The notes under the pieces are model-generated. The model was not told where the DNA came from, did no database searches, and saw nothing but the letters and a program-made list of their open reading frames with translations. DNA of 64,000 bases from a virus, in the IMG/VR virus record IMGVR_UViG_3300032675_000001, positions 248,001-312,000 of that record; one strand, 5' to 3'. The position numbers were made by a program, and so were the translations under genes. Of this stretch, positions 31,592 through 39,403 are shown in pieces; position 1 is the first letter of the stretch, and every line of letters begins with the position of its first letter.

Positions 31592-31971
31592 ACCATCATT
31601 CCGGCATAACGAAGGGCGGCAATCGCTGCTCCGATCTTATCAGGAGAACAAGGAATCTTGACCGGAATTCCCTGTTCGGCAGCTTCATATGCTTGCTTTG
31701 CTTCCATCAGCCCAAGTCCAGACACACCACGAATCTCTTTGATTGCAGTGATCTTAGCTGCATTATATCCCACCCCTTTGAGGGTGATATAATCTAGATA
31801 CTCACCGCGCAACATTGCGAAAAAGATTTCGCCTTTGACTGCAGGATCAAGAGTATTGGCAATCGCGTCCCAAAGTTTCATACCTTCGTCACTGCCATAG
31901 GCATCGGTAATGGAACGAAGGAACGAAATACCACTCGTAATAATACTTGCCTTATGCTCTTCGGGAATCAT
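31588..31971 (-). CDS. Ribosomal protein bL12 C-domain-like protein
   Basis: 127 residues. Residues 71-126 match the bL12 C-terminal domain: AAKITAIKEIRGVSGLGLME followed by AK, then PDKIGAAIAALRYAG. In the ribosome this domain recruits and stimulates translation GTPases. The N-terminal 60 residues are helical and unlike the bL12 dimerisation region. It has its own sigma-70 promoter at 32000. A decoy or adaptor for host or phage translation factors is inferred. Confidence 0.75.
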   Translation of the reverse strand: MIPEEHKASIITSGISFLRSITDAYGSDEGMKLWDAIANTLDPAVKGEIFFAMLRGEYLDYITLKGVGYNAAKITAIKEIRGVSGLGLMEAKQAYEAAEQGIPVKIPCSPDKIGAAIAALRYAGMMV

Positions 31972-31999
31972 ACATCACCTATTTTAGATCAATAGCGAG

Positions 32000-32028
32000 A
32001 CTATAGAAGTAAATTGATAGATTGTCAA
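32000..32028 (-). promoter_or_regulatory. Sigma-70-type promoter (minus)
   Basis: TTGACA (32023-32028), 17-nt spacer, TATAGT (32000-32005), within the end of the upstream gene and ahead of the bL12-like gene. Confidence 0.8.
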
Positions 32029-32237
32029 GCACTATTGACAACATTCTGCTGAATTTTGCCACAGCAATCGCAACCACGATATTGCACAAGGCAATCGTAC
32101 AACCCTCGCCGTTCTTTGCGAAGTTCACCGTACTTGGTCCAACGATGCCAACCAAATTTGCACAGCCACCTAGTAGCAAGCAATGGCTGCTCATTCAGTT
32201 TGCGAAAGGTATTTTCTTTTTCTGCTGCGTTTGCCAT
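32025..32237 (-). CDS. Small Cys/Trp-rich protein
   Basis: 70 residues; CKFGWHRWTKYG and CDCCGKIQ suggest a zinc site. Coupled to the gene upstream. Not recognised. Confidence 0.55.
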   Translation of the reverse strand: MANAAEKENTFRKLNEQPLLATRWLCKFGWHRWTKYGELRKERRGLYDCLVQYRGCDCCGKIQQNVVNSA

Positions 32238-32644
32238 TACCGACGCATCCTTGCAATATCTTCTGCTTGTTCTTGGTTCATAACCGGAACCAAGTTTGAT
32301 TTGTGAGTGACTGCAATACCCTTGATCAAGGTACCCGTATATTTCTTTTCGCCCTTACTAGGAATGTGACCAATCTGATCTCCAGAAGAAGGCACAACAG
32401 GACTAGGACGAATATGCCCAGAAGCTTTCATAGGCTCCTTGATAATCTTGGGTTCGGATTTAATCTTACCTTGACGATAAGCAATATATTCATCAAGAGT
32501 TTTGGTCTTGAGACCAAGACGCTTCATTTGCTTGTTATAAGCATTGAAATCTTGTGTAAACTTGGCGTTGATGTTTACGTCTTTTTTCTTCCGCTTCTGA
32601 GTAGAAACGGTGGAATAGGCGTGACTCATAAGATGCATTGTCAT
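32237..32644 (-). CDS. Conserved phage protein, unknown
   Basis: 135 residues from ATG 32644 (an earlier start would overlap the upstream gene). FTQDFNAYNKQMKRLGLKT, LDEYIAYRQGKIKS, then a Pro-rich stretch and PVMNQEQAEDIARMRR. Basic and partly disordered. Conserved in several myophages in my memory; no known function. Confidence 0.65.
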   Translation of the reverse strand: MTMHLMSHAYSTVSTQKRKKKDVNINAKFTQDFNAYNKQMKRLGLKTKTLDEYIAYRQGKIKSEPKIIKEPMKASGHIRPSPVVPSSGDQIGHIPSKGEKKYTGTLIKGIAVTHKSNLVPVMNQEQAEDIARMRR

Positions 32645-32645
32645 T

Positions 32646-32873
32646 TTACAGTTTCCCAGCGATACCGCAGTAACCATGTTCACTCGGTGTCACGACTGTC
32701 TTATCATTAGCAATGAATCTTGTCAACTCGTCTTGAACCCAACGCCATGCCATACAATCTGATCCTATACATCTGGCAACGGTAGGAATCCTGTGTGAGC
32801 TATCTGCGTTCCACCCACCAGATTGTGAGCGAACATGTGGGCACCATTTACTTTTGGCTTCCTCTTCTGTCAT
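32646..32873 (-). CDS. KWCP-CIGSDCMAW family small protein
   Basis: 75 residues. SKWCPHVRSQSGG and ARCIGSDCMAWRWV form a conserved Cys pattern, frequent in phages, that probably binds zinc. Function unknown. Confidence 0.75.
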   Translation of the reverse strand: MTEEEAKSKWCPHVRSQSGGWNADSSHRIPTVARCIGSDCMAWRWVQDELTRFIANDKTVVTPSEHGYCGIAGKL

Positions 32874-32876
32874 GAT

Positions 32877-33134
32877 TTACCACCGAAGTGTATCTACGAT
32901 TTTCTTCTGTTCTTTCATGAACTCTTTGTGAAGATCAACGTAGAAGACAATGGTAAATCCAATGACCAGTAGAACGAAAATCCAGACCGGAAGAATTAAT
33001 AATCCGATATGGATCGCTGACCAAATGATTGCTAAGACAGTGCCAACAAATACTCCTAATAACAAAAATATAACGCCAATCAATGCGGTTGCCGACGCCA
33101 ATGCCTTGATCAGCAAATGATACTTAATCTTCAT
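32877..33134 (-). CDS. Small membrane protein
   Basis: 85 residues with two or three membrane helices (ALASATALIGVIFLLLGVF, then IWSAIHIGLLILPVW and FVLLVIGFTIVFYV). Charged C-terminus. Overlaps upstream by 11 bases. Not recognised. Confidence 0.65.
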   Translation of the reverse strand: MKIKYHLLIKALASATALIGVIFLLLGVFVGTVLAIIWSAIHIGLLILPVWIFVLLVIGFTIVFYVDLHKEFMKEQKKIVDTLRW

Positions 33135-33378
33135 AGTTTCTCGCTTCCTTAAAAGTCATTTCATCAACAAGTTGGAGTTCTGCATCAGTTTCAACCCATG
33201 CACGGGCACCACAACTCAACTGAGTGCCATTATATACTAAACGTGATGGACCATCAATGATAACTTCACGAGCATAGCGGGGTTTTCCGCCATCCTTTAT
33301 AGTATACACAGGGCGGTTTTTGCCATCCTTGGCATTCATAGCAATGTGTTGCCGATTAACATGAATGATCTTAGTCAT
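33124..33378 (-). CDS. Conserved small phage protein
   Basis: 84 residues: IIHVNRQHIAMNAKDG, AREVIIDGPSRLVYNG, QLSCGARAWVETDAEL. A pattern common in phages; unknown function. Confidence 0.7.
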   Translation of the reverse strand: MTKIIHVNRQHIAMNAKDGKNRPVYTIKDGGKPRYAREVIIDGPSRLVYNGTQLSCGARAWVETDAELQLVDEMTFKEARNYED

Positions 33379-33389
33379 ATAAACCTCGC

Positions 33390-33716
33390 TCAGAAGGGAA
33401 CGTCATCCCATTCTTCATCTTCTTCCTGTACAGGTTCAACATATTGCTCAGGCGGCGTCATTACATAGTCAGGATCGTCAATCTGATCTTGAATCCAATG
33501 AATAGCGTGGTTGTAATCTCCGGGAGCATTACCGACCCATACAAGCATACCGGGATAGGTTGCTTTAGTGTACTCTACATATACTTGTCCGTTGTGGTAC
33601 CTACCATCCCAAGCGCCGTTTATAACATAGAAGTCAATGGAACCATCTTCGTTGATGCTAGTAACATTACACCAAAGACTTACTTTACCATCTGGGGTTG
33701 CGATTGCGATTTCCAT
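33390..33716 (-). CDS. Protein with SSB-type acidic C-terminal tip
   Basis: 108 residues from ATG 33716. Beta-rich body (TPDGKVSLWCNVTSINEDG) followed by an acidic tail that ends EEDEEWDDVPF, like the DDDIPF tip of single-strand-binding protein that recruits RecQ, RecO, Exo I and others. No OB-fold SSB motif is evident. It may dock onto or compete for SSB partners. Confidence 0.65.
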   Translation of the reverse strand: MEIAIATPDGKVSLWCNVTSINEDGSIDFYVINGAWDGRYHNGQVYVEYTKATYPGMLVWVGNAPGDYNHAIHWIQDQIDDPDYVMTPPEQYVEPVQEEDEEWDDVPF

Positions 33717-33717
33717 G

Positions 33718-34182
33718 TTACTTACCAAAGTCTACTTTTACTACTTCTGGTTCATCTGGTGTCTTTGTAGGAACAGGCTTCGTGCTTCGCTTCCACCATT
33801 TCGTTTCGTTGTCCCATTCGTGATGGAAATTCTCAAACATATATTCCTTGAGATAATCTGATGCTTGGTTGTGTGTGTCACTTTGAATCAATGTATACAA
33901 TTGACCTTCACCAGCAGCCCAAGGTTTAATATGGGCACTGACATACGGATGAATTTGCTCACACGTGCGGCCAATATCATTGTCAATGTGATATGAACGA
34001 ATCTTTTCATTGCGCTTGTCGCAGAATAAAAAGACCAAGTTCTTATCAGTAATATTTCCGTTTTTGTCAGTCCACTTGCAGCAAGTGTACCCTAGGTAAT
34101 GCCACTTAGACAAGTCATGTCCATGTAGTATTACCTTTTTTGATTCTACAACTGATGTAGACTTTTTAAACCATCCAAACAT
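33718..34182 (-). CDS. Unknown Trp/His-rich protein
   Basis: 154 residues from ATG 34182. MFGWFKKST, then KWHYLGYTCCKWTDKNG, HIDNDIGRTCEQIHPYV and WAAGEGQLYTLIQS. Soluble; not recognised. Overlaps the upstream gene by one base. Confidence 0.6.
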   Translation of the reverse strand: MFGWFKKSTSVVESKKVILHGHDLSKWHYLGYTCCKWTDKNGNITDKNLVFLFCDKRNEKIRSYHIDNDIGRTCEQIHPYVSAHIKPWAAGEGQLYTLIQSDTHNQASDYLKEYMFENFHHEWDNETKWWKRSTKPVPTKTPDEPEVVKVDFGK

Positions 34183-34493
34183 TATGCAATAATCCAATAC
34201 TGATTTTCTGCGAGAACTAAAGTCTCAGAGCCGTCATATTCATCGATACGAAACTCTGCACCAATAGGAACCCATTCAACCGTTAGTTGTTCTGCACCGC
34301 CACAGTAGATACCTTGATCAGGATACGCACGAGCAACATAGGATTCAATCTCGTCCCTACGATCATTTCTAACCAGTTCAACTACAACTGGATCAAACAA
34401 TAATGCCTCGTTATCATTCCAAGTGTACCATCCAGCACCGTATCCCGGCGAAACCAAAACAGCAACTTTTCCATTTTCAACAACGCGATCCAT
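34182..34493 (-). CDS. Conserved phage protein, unknown
   Basis: 103 residues: VAVLVSPGYGAGWYTWN, LLFDPVVVELVRND, IPIGAEFRIDEYDG-like end. The start resembles common phage proteins of unknown role. Promoter at 34524. Confidence 0.65.
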   Translation of the reverse strand: MDRVVENGKVAVLVSPGYGAGWYTWNDNEALLFDPVVVELVRNDRRDEIESYVARAYPDQGIYCGGAEQLTVEWVPIGAEFRIDEYDGSETLVLAENQYWIIA

Positions 34494-34523
34494 TTCGTTC
34501 TCCTATAAGATAACTGATGATTC

Positions 34524-34552
34524 ACTATGCCGTAAAATATCAAAAAAGTCAA
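34524..34552 (-). promoter_or_regulatory. Sigma-70-type promoter (minus)
   Basis: TTGACT (34547-34552), 17-nt spacer, CATAGT (34524-34529). Confidence 0.6.
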
Positions 34553-34719
34553 TCTTTTTCTTCTGCTTCCATATCTACAATGTGCAGCCGATAATACGTT
34601 TCATTCGGTGTAGACGGACGATAAATGATTGCCTTGAGGGATTCTTGTTCATCAGAAGTAGCAATCACGGTATAATCCGTATGAAGAGAATCAGTCCATT
34701 GTCGTAGTTCATAACGCAT
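34549..34719 (-). CDS. Small protein, unknown
   Basis: 56 residues (MRYELRQWTDSLHTDY onward, ending DMEAEEKD). ATG overlaps the stop of the glycosyltransferase gene. Its end overlaps a promoter. Not recognised. Confidence 0.6.
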   Translation of the reverse strand: MRYELRQWTDSLHTDYTVIATSDEQESLKAIIYRPSTPNETYYRLHIVDMEAEEKD

Positions 34720-35513
34720 CAGTGTGCTCCGTGGCTTTGTGTCTCTACTCTTTCAACAGAAGGAAGATTGGCGATATCATGCAACTTCATATTGCCGCCC
34801 ATTTCAGTGTTGATATAATAAATCAGTTTGTTGGTTGCAGTTAACACCGTAGTAAATGACGGAGGATAATCATCTGACATCGGATTTTCTGGTTCACCTT
34901 CTAGGTAGTTACCAACTGACGCCTGAAAAGTTTCGTCGTTATTATTTCCAGTAAGATCATATCGGTCATGAAGAACTGTGACCGGAATATCAACTATCCA
35001 AAGATGTTTGCGCGGCCAATCAATGTTACTTACAACATTATAAATGAAACGATCAATATGGCCATATGAACTGAAAGTTCCAACAACTTCAAACCACTCA
35101 CGCTTCACGATTGGAAACAATGCAAATGGGTGGCTCATATACATAACTGGCATACGAAGAAGTGGCATGGGATGACTCTCATACTGATCTATCGTAGTGT
35201 CCCACCCGGCATTCTGAATGATGGCATCATCATTCCACAGCATCAGCCAACGTCCAGTGGCAAGTGCAGCAAGAGCATTTGCATAAATGTTTAGTTTAGT
35301 ATATCCATATGAAGGGAACATATGAAGCTTAACAGTAGGGTATTGTGGTAGAATAACCGTCTTTACATATTCAACGGTATCCTCATCATCGTAGTCCATC
35401 CCTAAAAGCACTTCAACTTGATCAGGCTTATCTGCTTGATCAAGTAAACTTTGGATAGACTTTAGAAGCGGTTCTTTACGACCGCGTGTTGGTAAAATAG
35501 CACTGATTCTCAT
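34719..35513 (-). CDS. Family-2-like glycosyltransferase
   Basis: 264 residues, GT-A fold: SAILPTRGRKEPLLKSIQSL at the start, LLGMDYDDEDT, and GRWLMLWNDDAIIQ with a DxD-type metal site, then PFALFPIVKREWF. Could glucosylate phage DNA, virion or host surface; substrate unknown. Behind a large hairpin (35531-35579) that may attenuate it. Confidence 0.8.
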   Translation of the reverse strand: MRISAILPTRGRKEPLLKSIQSLLDQADKPDQVEVLLGMDYDDEDTVEYVKTVILPQYPTVKLHMFPSYGYTKLNIYANALAALATGRWLMLWNDDAIIQNAGWDTTIDQYESHPMPLLRMPVMYMSHPFALFPIVKREWFEVVGTFSSYGHIDRFIYNVVSNIDWPRKHLWIVDIPVTVLHDRYDLTGNNNDETFQASVGNYLEGEPENPMSDDYPPSFTTVLTATNKLIYYINTEMGGNMKLHDIANLPSVERVETQSHGAH

Positions 35514-35530
35514 ATAATCCTCATTAAAAG

Positions 35531-35579
35531 TGGGGTGTGCTTCAGCACTTCAACTGTTTTCCAACTGAAGACACACCCC
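35531..35579 (-). terminator. Long hairpin, possible attenuator/terminator
   Basis: GGGGTGTG-TCTTCAG pairs with CTGAAG-CACACCCC (one bulge) around a GTTGGAAAACAGTTG loop. On the minus strand it is followed by a short T run and leads into the glycosyltransferase gene. Confidence 0.6.
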
Positions 35580-35590
35580 GGTACTCGTAT

Positions 35591-36097
35591 TTACATCGCC
35601 AACGGGAAGGGCGAAACAATAACATGCGGTTCAACGTAAAGAGGCTTTACATCATCCTTGCCGGGAACCTTGCAAAGCACCCAAGTGCCTTCTGCGTTAG
35701 AAGGACTGTACAAGCCGTTAGGATCAGCCTGCGGCAGCGTGATATTTCCGTGTTCGGGAGTTTCACTGGAGTGAGCAACTCGCTGAGGATTCGTATACTG
35801 CGTGGAATACGGAAGACCGTAGCCGATTGAATCACAAACCTTATGAGTATGACCATTGAGGTCAATGATGTACGCATAGGTCACAAGATTCGGCTTATCA
35901 CGAAGTTCAAGAATGTCCTTCATCAGACGCTTTTCTTGAAAGTTATGAATAGCCGGAAGACCTACAGATTCAACGCCCTGCTTACTCAGTTCTTCCTGCT
36001 TCTTATTTTGAATCTGATCGGAATTCGGAACAGGATCATCACAGCCAGCAAGAGCAAAAGTAGCAGCAAGAGCGGCGACAATAGCAAGCTTTTTCAT
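35591..36097 (-). CDS. Lipoprotein
   Basis: 168 residues from ATG 36097. N-terminal signal with lipobox (AATFALAGC). The body includes EELSKQGVESVGLPAIHNFQ, VTYAYIIDLNGHTHKV and SIGYGLPYSTQYTNP, a phage lipoprotein type I recognise. Anchored in the envelope; superinfection exclusion is a common role for such proteins but unproven here. Confidence 0.75.
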   Translation of the reverse strand: MKKLAIVAALAATFALAGCDDPVPNSDQIQNKKQEELSKQGVESVGLPAIHNFQEKRLMKDILELRDKPNLVTYAYIIDLNGHTHKVCDSIGYGLPYSTQYTNPQRVAHSSETPEHGNITLPQADPNGLYSPSNAEGTWVLCKVPGKDDVKPLYVEPHVIVSPFPLAM

Positions 36098-36133
36098 TTT
36101 AAATATTCCTTGTATGTGAGTCATAATGATTAT

Positions 36134-36162
36134 ACTATACACCAAATTTGTGTAGTGTTCAA
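36134..36162 (-). promoter_or_regulatory. Sigma-70-type promoter (minus)
   Basis: TTGAAC (36157-36162), 17-nt spacer, TATAGT (36134-36139), for the lipoprotein. The endonuclease leader starts just beyond it. Confidence 0.65.
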
Positions 36163-36169
36163 GAGAAAA

Positions 36170-36177
36170 GATAAATA
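36170..36177 (+). promoter_or_regulatory. Late promoter GATAAATA of HNH cassette
   Basis: First part of the shared endonuclease leader: octamer, hairpin GTGAGT/ACTCAC with inner GATG/CATC, TCTAAC, GGGAG and CAGCTATG. Confidence 0.7.
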
Positions 36178-36237
36178 AATGTGAGTCACGATGTATCCCC
36201 CATCTACTCACTCTAACACTAAACGGGAGCATCAGCT

Positions 36238-36849
36238 ATGTGTATTTATTGTGGCACACGATATTATCGTAAAATATATGTTAAACATTATGGTCCCATC
36301 CCGAAGGATGAGAACGGAAGAAATTATGATGTCCATCACATAGATGGCAATCGTAAAAATAATGATCCTAATAATCTAATTGCGTTGTCCATTCAAGAAC
36401 ATTACGATATTCATTATAGCCGAGGAGACTGGGGAGCGTGTTCGAAAACTGCCGCCAGAATGGGACTGTCTAAGGAAATAATATCAGAATTATCGATACG
36501 AACACAGAAAAAAAGATTTAATGAAGGTACCCACAATTTTCAAGAAAAAGATTTCTATAAAAATAGAGAAATAAAAAAGAAAGAAATGGGAATAAAATCA
36601 AATCTTACGTCAGAATTTTGTCGAGAGTTAGCAGAGTCTAGATCAAAAAACGGAACACACAATTTCCAAGGCGATAGCAACCCGTCTAAGAAAAAGGTAA
36701 AATTGGGGACACATCATTTCCAAGAAGAAAAAACATGTCCCCATTGTATGCTAGTGGGGAAAGGTCCAATGATGACTCGCTGGCACTTTGACAATTGTAA
36801 GACTATTCGCCCTTCAACTGATAATAAAAATCACGCTGATCAGGATTAA
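36238..36849 (+). CDS. HNH homing endonuclease
   Basis: 203 residues. HNH core near the N-terminus: YDVHHIDGNRKNNDPNNLIA followed by HYDIHYSRGDWG. The middle has repeated GTHNFQ units (THNFQEKD, THNFQGDSN, THHFQEEK), and the end a C2HC-type finger (CPHCMLVGKGPM). Insertion between two minus-strand genes; its 3' end overlaps one by 47 bases. Carries the leader shared with two GIY-YIG genes. Confidence 0.85.
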   Translation: MCIYCGTRYYRKIYVKHYGPIPKDENGRNYDVHHIDGNRKNNDPNNLIALSIQEHYDIHYSRGDWGACSKTAARMGLSKEIISELSIRTQKKRFNEGTHNFQEKDFYKNREIKKKEMGIKSNLTSEFCRELAESRSKNGTHNFQGDSNPSKKKVKLGTHHFQEEKTCPHCMLVGKGPMMTRWHFDNCKTIRPSTDNKNHADQD

Positions 36850-37126
36850 ACTTACTAACGTCATACTTGGCAAAACGATGCAGAATGATTGGTTTAAGTG
36901 CAGCCTTACCATCAGTATCGGCAGTCTTGTACTGAAGCATCAAACTATCGAAATCGTTCTGCATACCTTCATTGTACTGTTCCGATTCATGGAACACCTT
37001 GCTGTCAACAGCACGGTATCGCGGAGCAAAGAATCCATACTCAGCATAGCCGAGATAGTCCAGCCCAAAGCCTACTGCCAAAAGAGCAACAAATCCGAGA
37101 ACGCTTAGTGTAATTACCTTAAACAT
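36803..37126 (-). CDS. Small membrane-anchored protein
   Basis: 107 residues with an N-terminal membrane helix (LSVLGFVALLAVGFGLDYL). A helical soluble part follows. Its 3' end overlaps the inserted HNH gene, so the insertion may have changed its last residues (FNPDQRDFYYQLKGE). Confidence 0.65.
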   Translation of the reverse strand: MFKVITLSVLGFVALLAVGFGLDYLGYAEYGFFAPRYRAVDSKVFHESEQYNEGMQNDFDSLMLQYKTADTDGKAALKPIILHRFAKYDVSKFNPDQRDFYYQLKGE

Positions 37127-37128
37127 TA

Positions 37129-37347
37129 TTAGTTACCCTTGTTAGCGTTGGATGACTTGAACAAGATACCACACAGAATGTTGATGCCCCAAGCCTGCAA
37201 CCATCCAATTTGATGCAGACCCGAAACTGCGTCCACGAGACAGCCGTTCCACAGCCACATGACGGGCAGTGCAAACAGAAGTCCAAGAACAAAAATGGCG
37301 ATGATCGCAAGAACTGCTACGCCAACAATATTAGAAATAGTATTCAT
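37129..37347 (-). CDS. Small membrane protein
   Basis: 72 residues with two hydrophobic helices (VGVAVLAIIAIFVLGLLFAL and LPVMWLWNG). WLQAWGINILCGILFKSS at the end is a pattern I know from T4-like phages. Promoter at 37387. Confidence 0.7.
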   Translation of the reverse strand: MNTISNIVGVAVLAIIAIFVLGLLFALPVMWLWNGCLVDAVSGLHQIGWLQAWGINILCGILFKSSNANKGN

Positions 37348-37386
37348 TTCACTTTCCTTTCATGTCACCACATGGCGACATATCAT

Positions 37387-37415
37387 CTTATACTCGATTA
37401 TTAAACACAATGCAA
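37387..37415 (-). promoter_or_regulatory. Sigma-70-type promoter (minus)
   Basis: TTGCAT (37410-37415), 17-nt spacer, TATAAG (37387-37392). Confidence 0.6.
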
Positions 37416-37429
37416 CAATAAAATTTAAA

Positions 37430-37684
37430 TCATTGCGATGCAACCATATCGGCAATCTCGGCCTCCCACTCACACTGAATTGAATCGCGTTCGCTTTTAA
37501 GCAGACCGATCCAATCATCGATAATATCAAGCTTGAGCAGGTTGTCGGTCGTTTCGAAATCAATCGACAACGTAACATCACCGTCTTCCCCAGTTGAACT
37601 GTACCAGAGAGTTCCATAACGCTTGCCCTTATGGCGAGTGCCAGTATAATTAGAACGTGCATGTTTATCAGTAGTAGTTGACAT
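37430..37684 (-). CDS. Small protein, unknown
   Basis: 84 residues (MSTTTDKHARSNYTG onward; DNLLKLDIIDDWIGLLK). GAAGG RBS. Not recognised. Confidence 0.6.
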   Translation of the reverse strand: MSTTTDKHARSNYTGTRHKGKRYGTLWYSSTGEDGDVTLSIDFETTDNLLKLDIIDDWIGLLKSERDSIQCEWEAEIADMVASQ

Positions 37685-37768
37685 GTAATTTTTCCTTCAT
37701 GGGTTGATAGTTAATTTATTTTTAAGTTTCATTAATCCCGCTGTATATTTCACCAGCGAGGGATACGA

Positions 37769-37888
37769 TCATGCAGACATTGAGGACCCTTCGTTGAGAT
37801 ACTGTTCCATAAGAACATGTGCGGGACTTCCTTCGTTGAGCTTCCAGCCCTTAAGCGTCCCCCACTTCAAATCAAGTTCTTCTGTCAT
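37769..37888 (-). CDS. Tiny protein, unknown
   Basis: 39 residues (MTEELDLKWGTLKGWKL, then AHVLMEQYLNEGS). It starts two bases after the upstream stop. A GCTG/CAGC hairpin follows. Short, so moderate confidence. Confidence 0.5.
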   Translation of the reverse strand: MTEELDLKWGTLKGWKLNEGSPAHVLMEQYLNEGSSMSA

Positions 37889-37889
37889 G

Positions 37890-38105
37890 TTAGTTTCCAA
37901 TCCATTTGCCGATTGCGAGAGCGAACGGTCCCAAGTACGCATACGTAAATGCTACATTTCCGCTATCACTGATGTTCTTGCGAACCCCGAAATATGGCAT
38001 AATCTCACCCTTGTGCATCCAAGGCGTAAGTGTGTGCCAGTCTTTTGAAAGACCCAATACGATCATCCGCTTTTTGTTGACAGTTTCAAAAAGAATGCCA
38101 GCCAT
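37890..38105 (-). CDS. Small membrane-associated protein
   Basis: 71 residues; C-terminal hydrophobic stretch (AYLGPFALAIGKWIG). Not recognised. Confidence 0.55.
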   Translation of the reverse strand: MAGILFETVNKKRMIVLGLSKDWHTLTPWMHKGEIMPYFGVRKNISDSGNVAFTYAYLGPFALAIGKWIGN

Positions 38106-38111
38106 TTCATA

Positions 38112-38324
38112 TCATCCTTGTTTTTCGTATTCAAGGCAGTCCAAAATCTTTGCACCAGCCATAAAAACCGAACCAGTTGCAGCCAAAAACAAAAGTTTAC
38201 CTGCGAATCCGGGATACTGTTGAAGGTAAAGCGCACCTCTTTGAACTGCGCCTGCTGCAAGTGCGTAGATAACTACGAACGCTTCCAACTTGGTTTTAAT
38301 CACAAAGAGGCGCGCAACCTTCAT
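38112..38324 (-). CDS. Conserved small membrane protein
   Basis: 70 residues from ATG 38324. MKVARLFVIKTKLEAFVVIY, then QQYPGFAGKLLFLAATGSV and AGAKILDCLEY, two membrane helices. I recognise it from T4-like phages; no function. Confidence 0.7.
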   Translation of the reverse strand: MKVARLFVIKTKLEAFVVIYALAAGAVQRGALYLQQYPGFAGKLLFLAATGSVFMAGAKILDCLEYEKQG

Positions 38325-38325
38325 A

Positions 38326-38586
38326 TTACGCACTCCAGTACGATTCGCTCGAAGGCGAGCAGTAGTAGGGAGTGTTGACGCTTTCCATGAAAGTCTTGCC
38401 AGTCATCAGGTTAGTACGTTCAACCTTCTTTTCAATCTGGCTGTGGTAAACATCGCTATGAGCGACAGCGAACTTAACTTCTCCAGCCTTATTGTTCAGG
38501 CGAGTGCGAATCCGCTTTGCAGCGGTTTCATTGTTGTAGGTATCTTCAATGCGAGTCGTTGCAATGTTGTAAACGATGTAAGTCAT
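38326..38586 (-). CDS. Conserved phage protein
   Basis: 86 residues from ATG 38586: TYIVYNIATTRIED, TAAKRIRTRLNNKAG, then ERTNLMTGKTFMESVNTPYY and ending SSESYWSA. A widespread phage pattern (tNlmSGk..vES.NTP) without known role. Promoter at 38619. Confidence 0.75.
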   Translation of the reverse strand: MTYIVYNIATTRIEDTYNNETAAKRIRTRLNNKAGEVKFAVAHSDVYHSQIEKKVERTNLMTGKTFMESVNTPYYCSPSSESYWSA

Positions 38587-38618
38587 TTGAAGTCTCCTGT
38601 GTCTCAGTTGATGCGCTA

Positions 38619-38647
38619 TCAATACGCTCAACTGAGACCAGTGTCAA
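38619..38647 (-). promoter_or_regulatory. Sigma-70-type promoter (minus)
   Basis: TTGACA (38642-38647), 17-nt spacer, TATTGA (38619-38624). Confidence 0.65.
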
Positions 38648-38673
38648 CCAAAAATACACCAATCGGATTTTTT

Positions 38674-39123
38674 TTACCAGGATGATCGGTAATACAAATC
38701 CCAGCAATCAGGAAGAGCAAGTGCATTGTCAATGATCTTGATCGTGTCAGCAATATCAGCATAATACCACTGATCATAATCTTTGCCACCAAAGAAGAAA
38801 CCCTCAGCAGTGGGAAGCAGGGTCGATGCCTTTGTGTTATCGTCCAACACTTCCTGACACACCTTATGCAGCTTATTCAGATAATCGCGTGTGACATAAT
38901 GCTCTTCGCATTCATCTTTGCCCTCTTGAATATAGTCAACAAACCACTTGTGAATGTGGTTTGCTTTACGCCAGTAGCCAGCTTCAAGACGAACATTTTT
39001 GACAGGCATTGCAATGTTATCAATGTCGATCAACTGTGCGATGTCAGAAGCCAATGCCTTGTCTTCCGAGTTGCCGTAGCCCCAAAAATTGCGGTCGGCA
39101 TAAAGATACATATCAAGACCCAT
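38674..39123 (-). CDS. MGLDMYLYA-type conserved protein
   Basis: 149 residues starting MGLDMYLYADRNF, then EAGYWRKANHIHKWFVD and EGFFFGGKDYDQWYY. The start and the YWRK.N.IH.WF motif mark a family found in phages and bacteria with unknown function. Soluble. Confidence 0.8.
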   Translation of the reverse strand: MGLDMYLYADRNFWGYGNSEDKALASDIAQLIDIDNIAMPVKNVRLEAGYWRKANHIHKWFVDYIQEGKDECEEHYVTRDYLNKLHKVCQEVLDDNTKASTLLPTAEGFFFGGKDYDQWYYADIADTIKIIDNALALPDCWDLYYRSSW

Positions 39124-39125
39124 GA

Positions 39126-39392
39126 TTATTTCTCCTCTTCTACCTTGTGGACATACTCAAATGCCTTTTCTGGACCCCATTGTTCCAGATAAGGATGATC
39201 CTCAAAAAACAACTTCGGAATCTCATCATCAGAAACTTCGCGGCATCCGATGATGTTTTCGTCAATGTGCTTCTGTCCGAACTCTTCTGCTTCGTTCATG
39301 ACCACAGTATCCTGAGCATACTCGGGATTTTCAGTGTCAACTACATACCGAAGGCGAAAGATGCTCACTGTTTCAACTAGATATTTTGGCAT
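39126..39392 (-). CDS. Conserved small phage protein
   Basis: 88 residues: PKYLVETVSIFRLRYVVDTE, DTVVMNEAEEFGQKHID, HPYLEQW. Common phage pattern, unknown role. Next to the MGLDMYLYA gene. Confidence 0.75.
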   Translation of the reverse strand: MPKYLVETVSIFRLRYVVDTENPEYAQDTVVMNEAEEFGQKHIDENIIGCREVSDDEIPKLFFEDHPYLEQWGPEKAFEYVHKVEEEK

Positions 39393-39403
39393 AACATTTC
39401 TTT

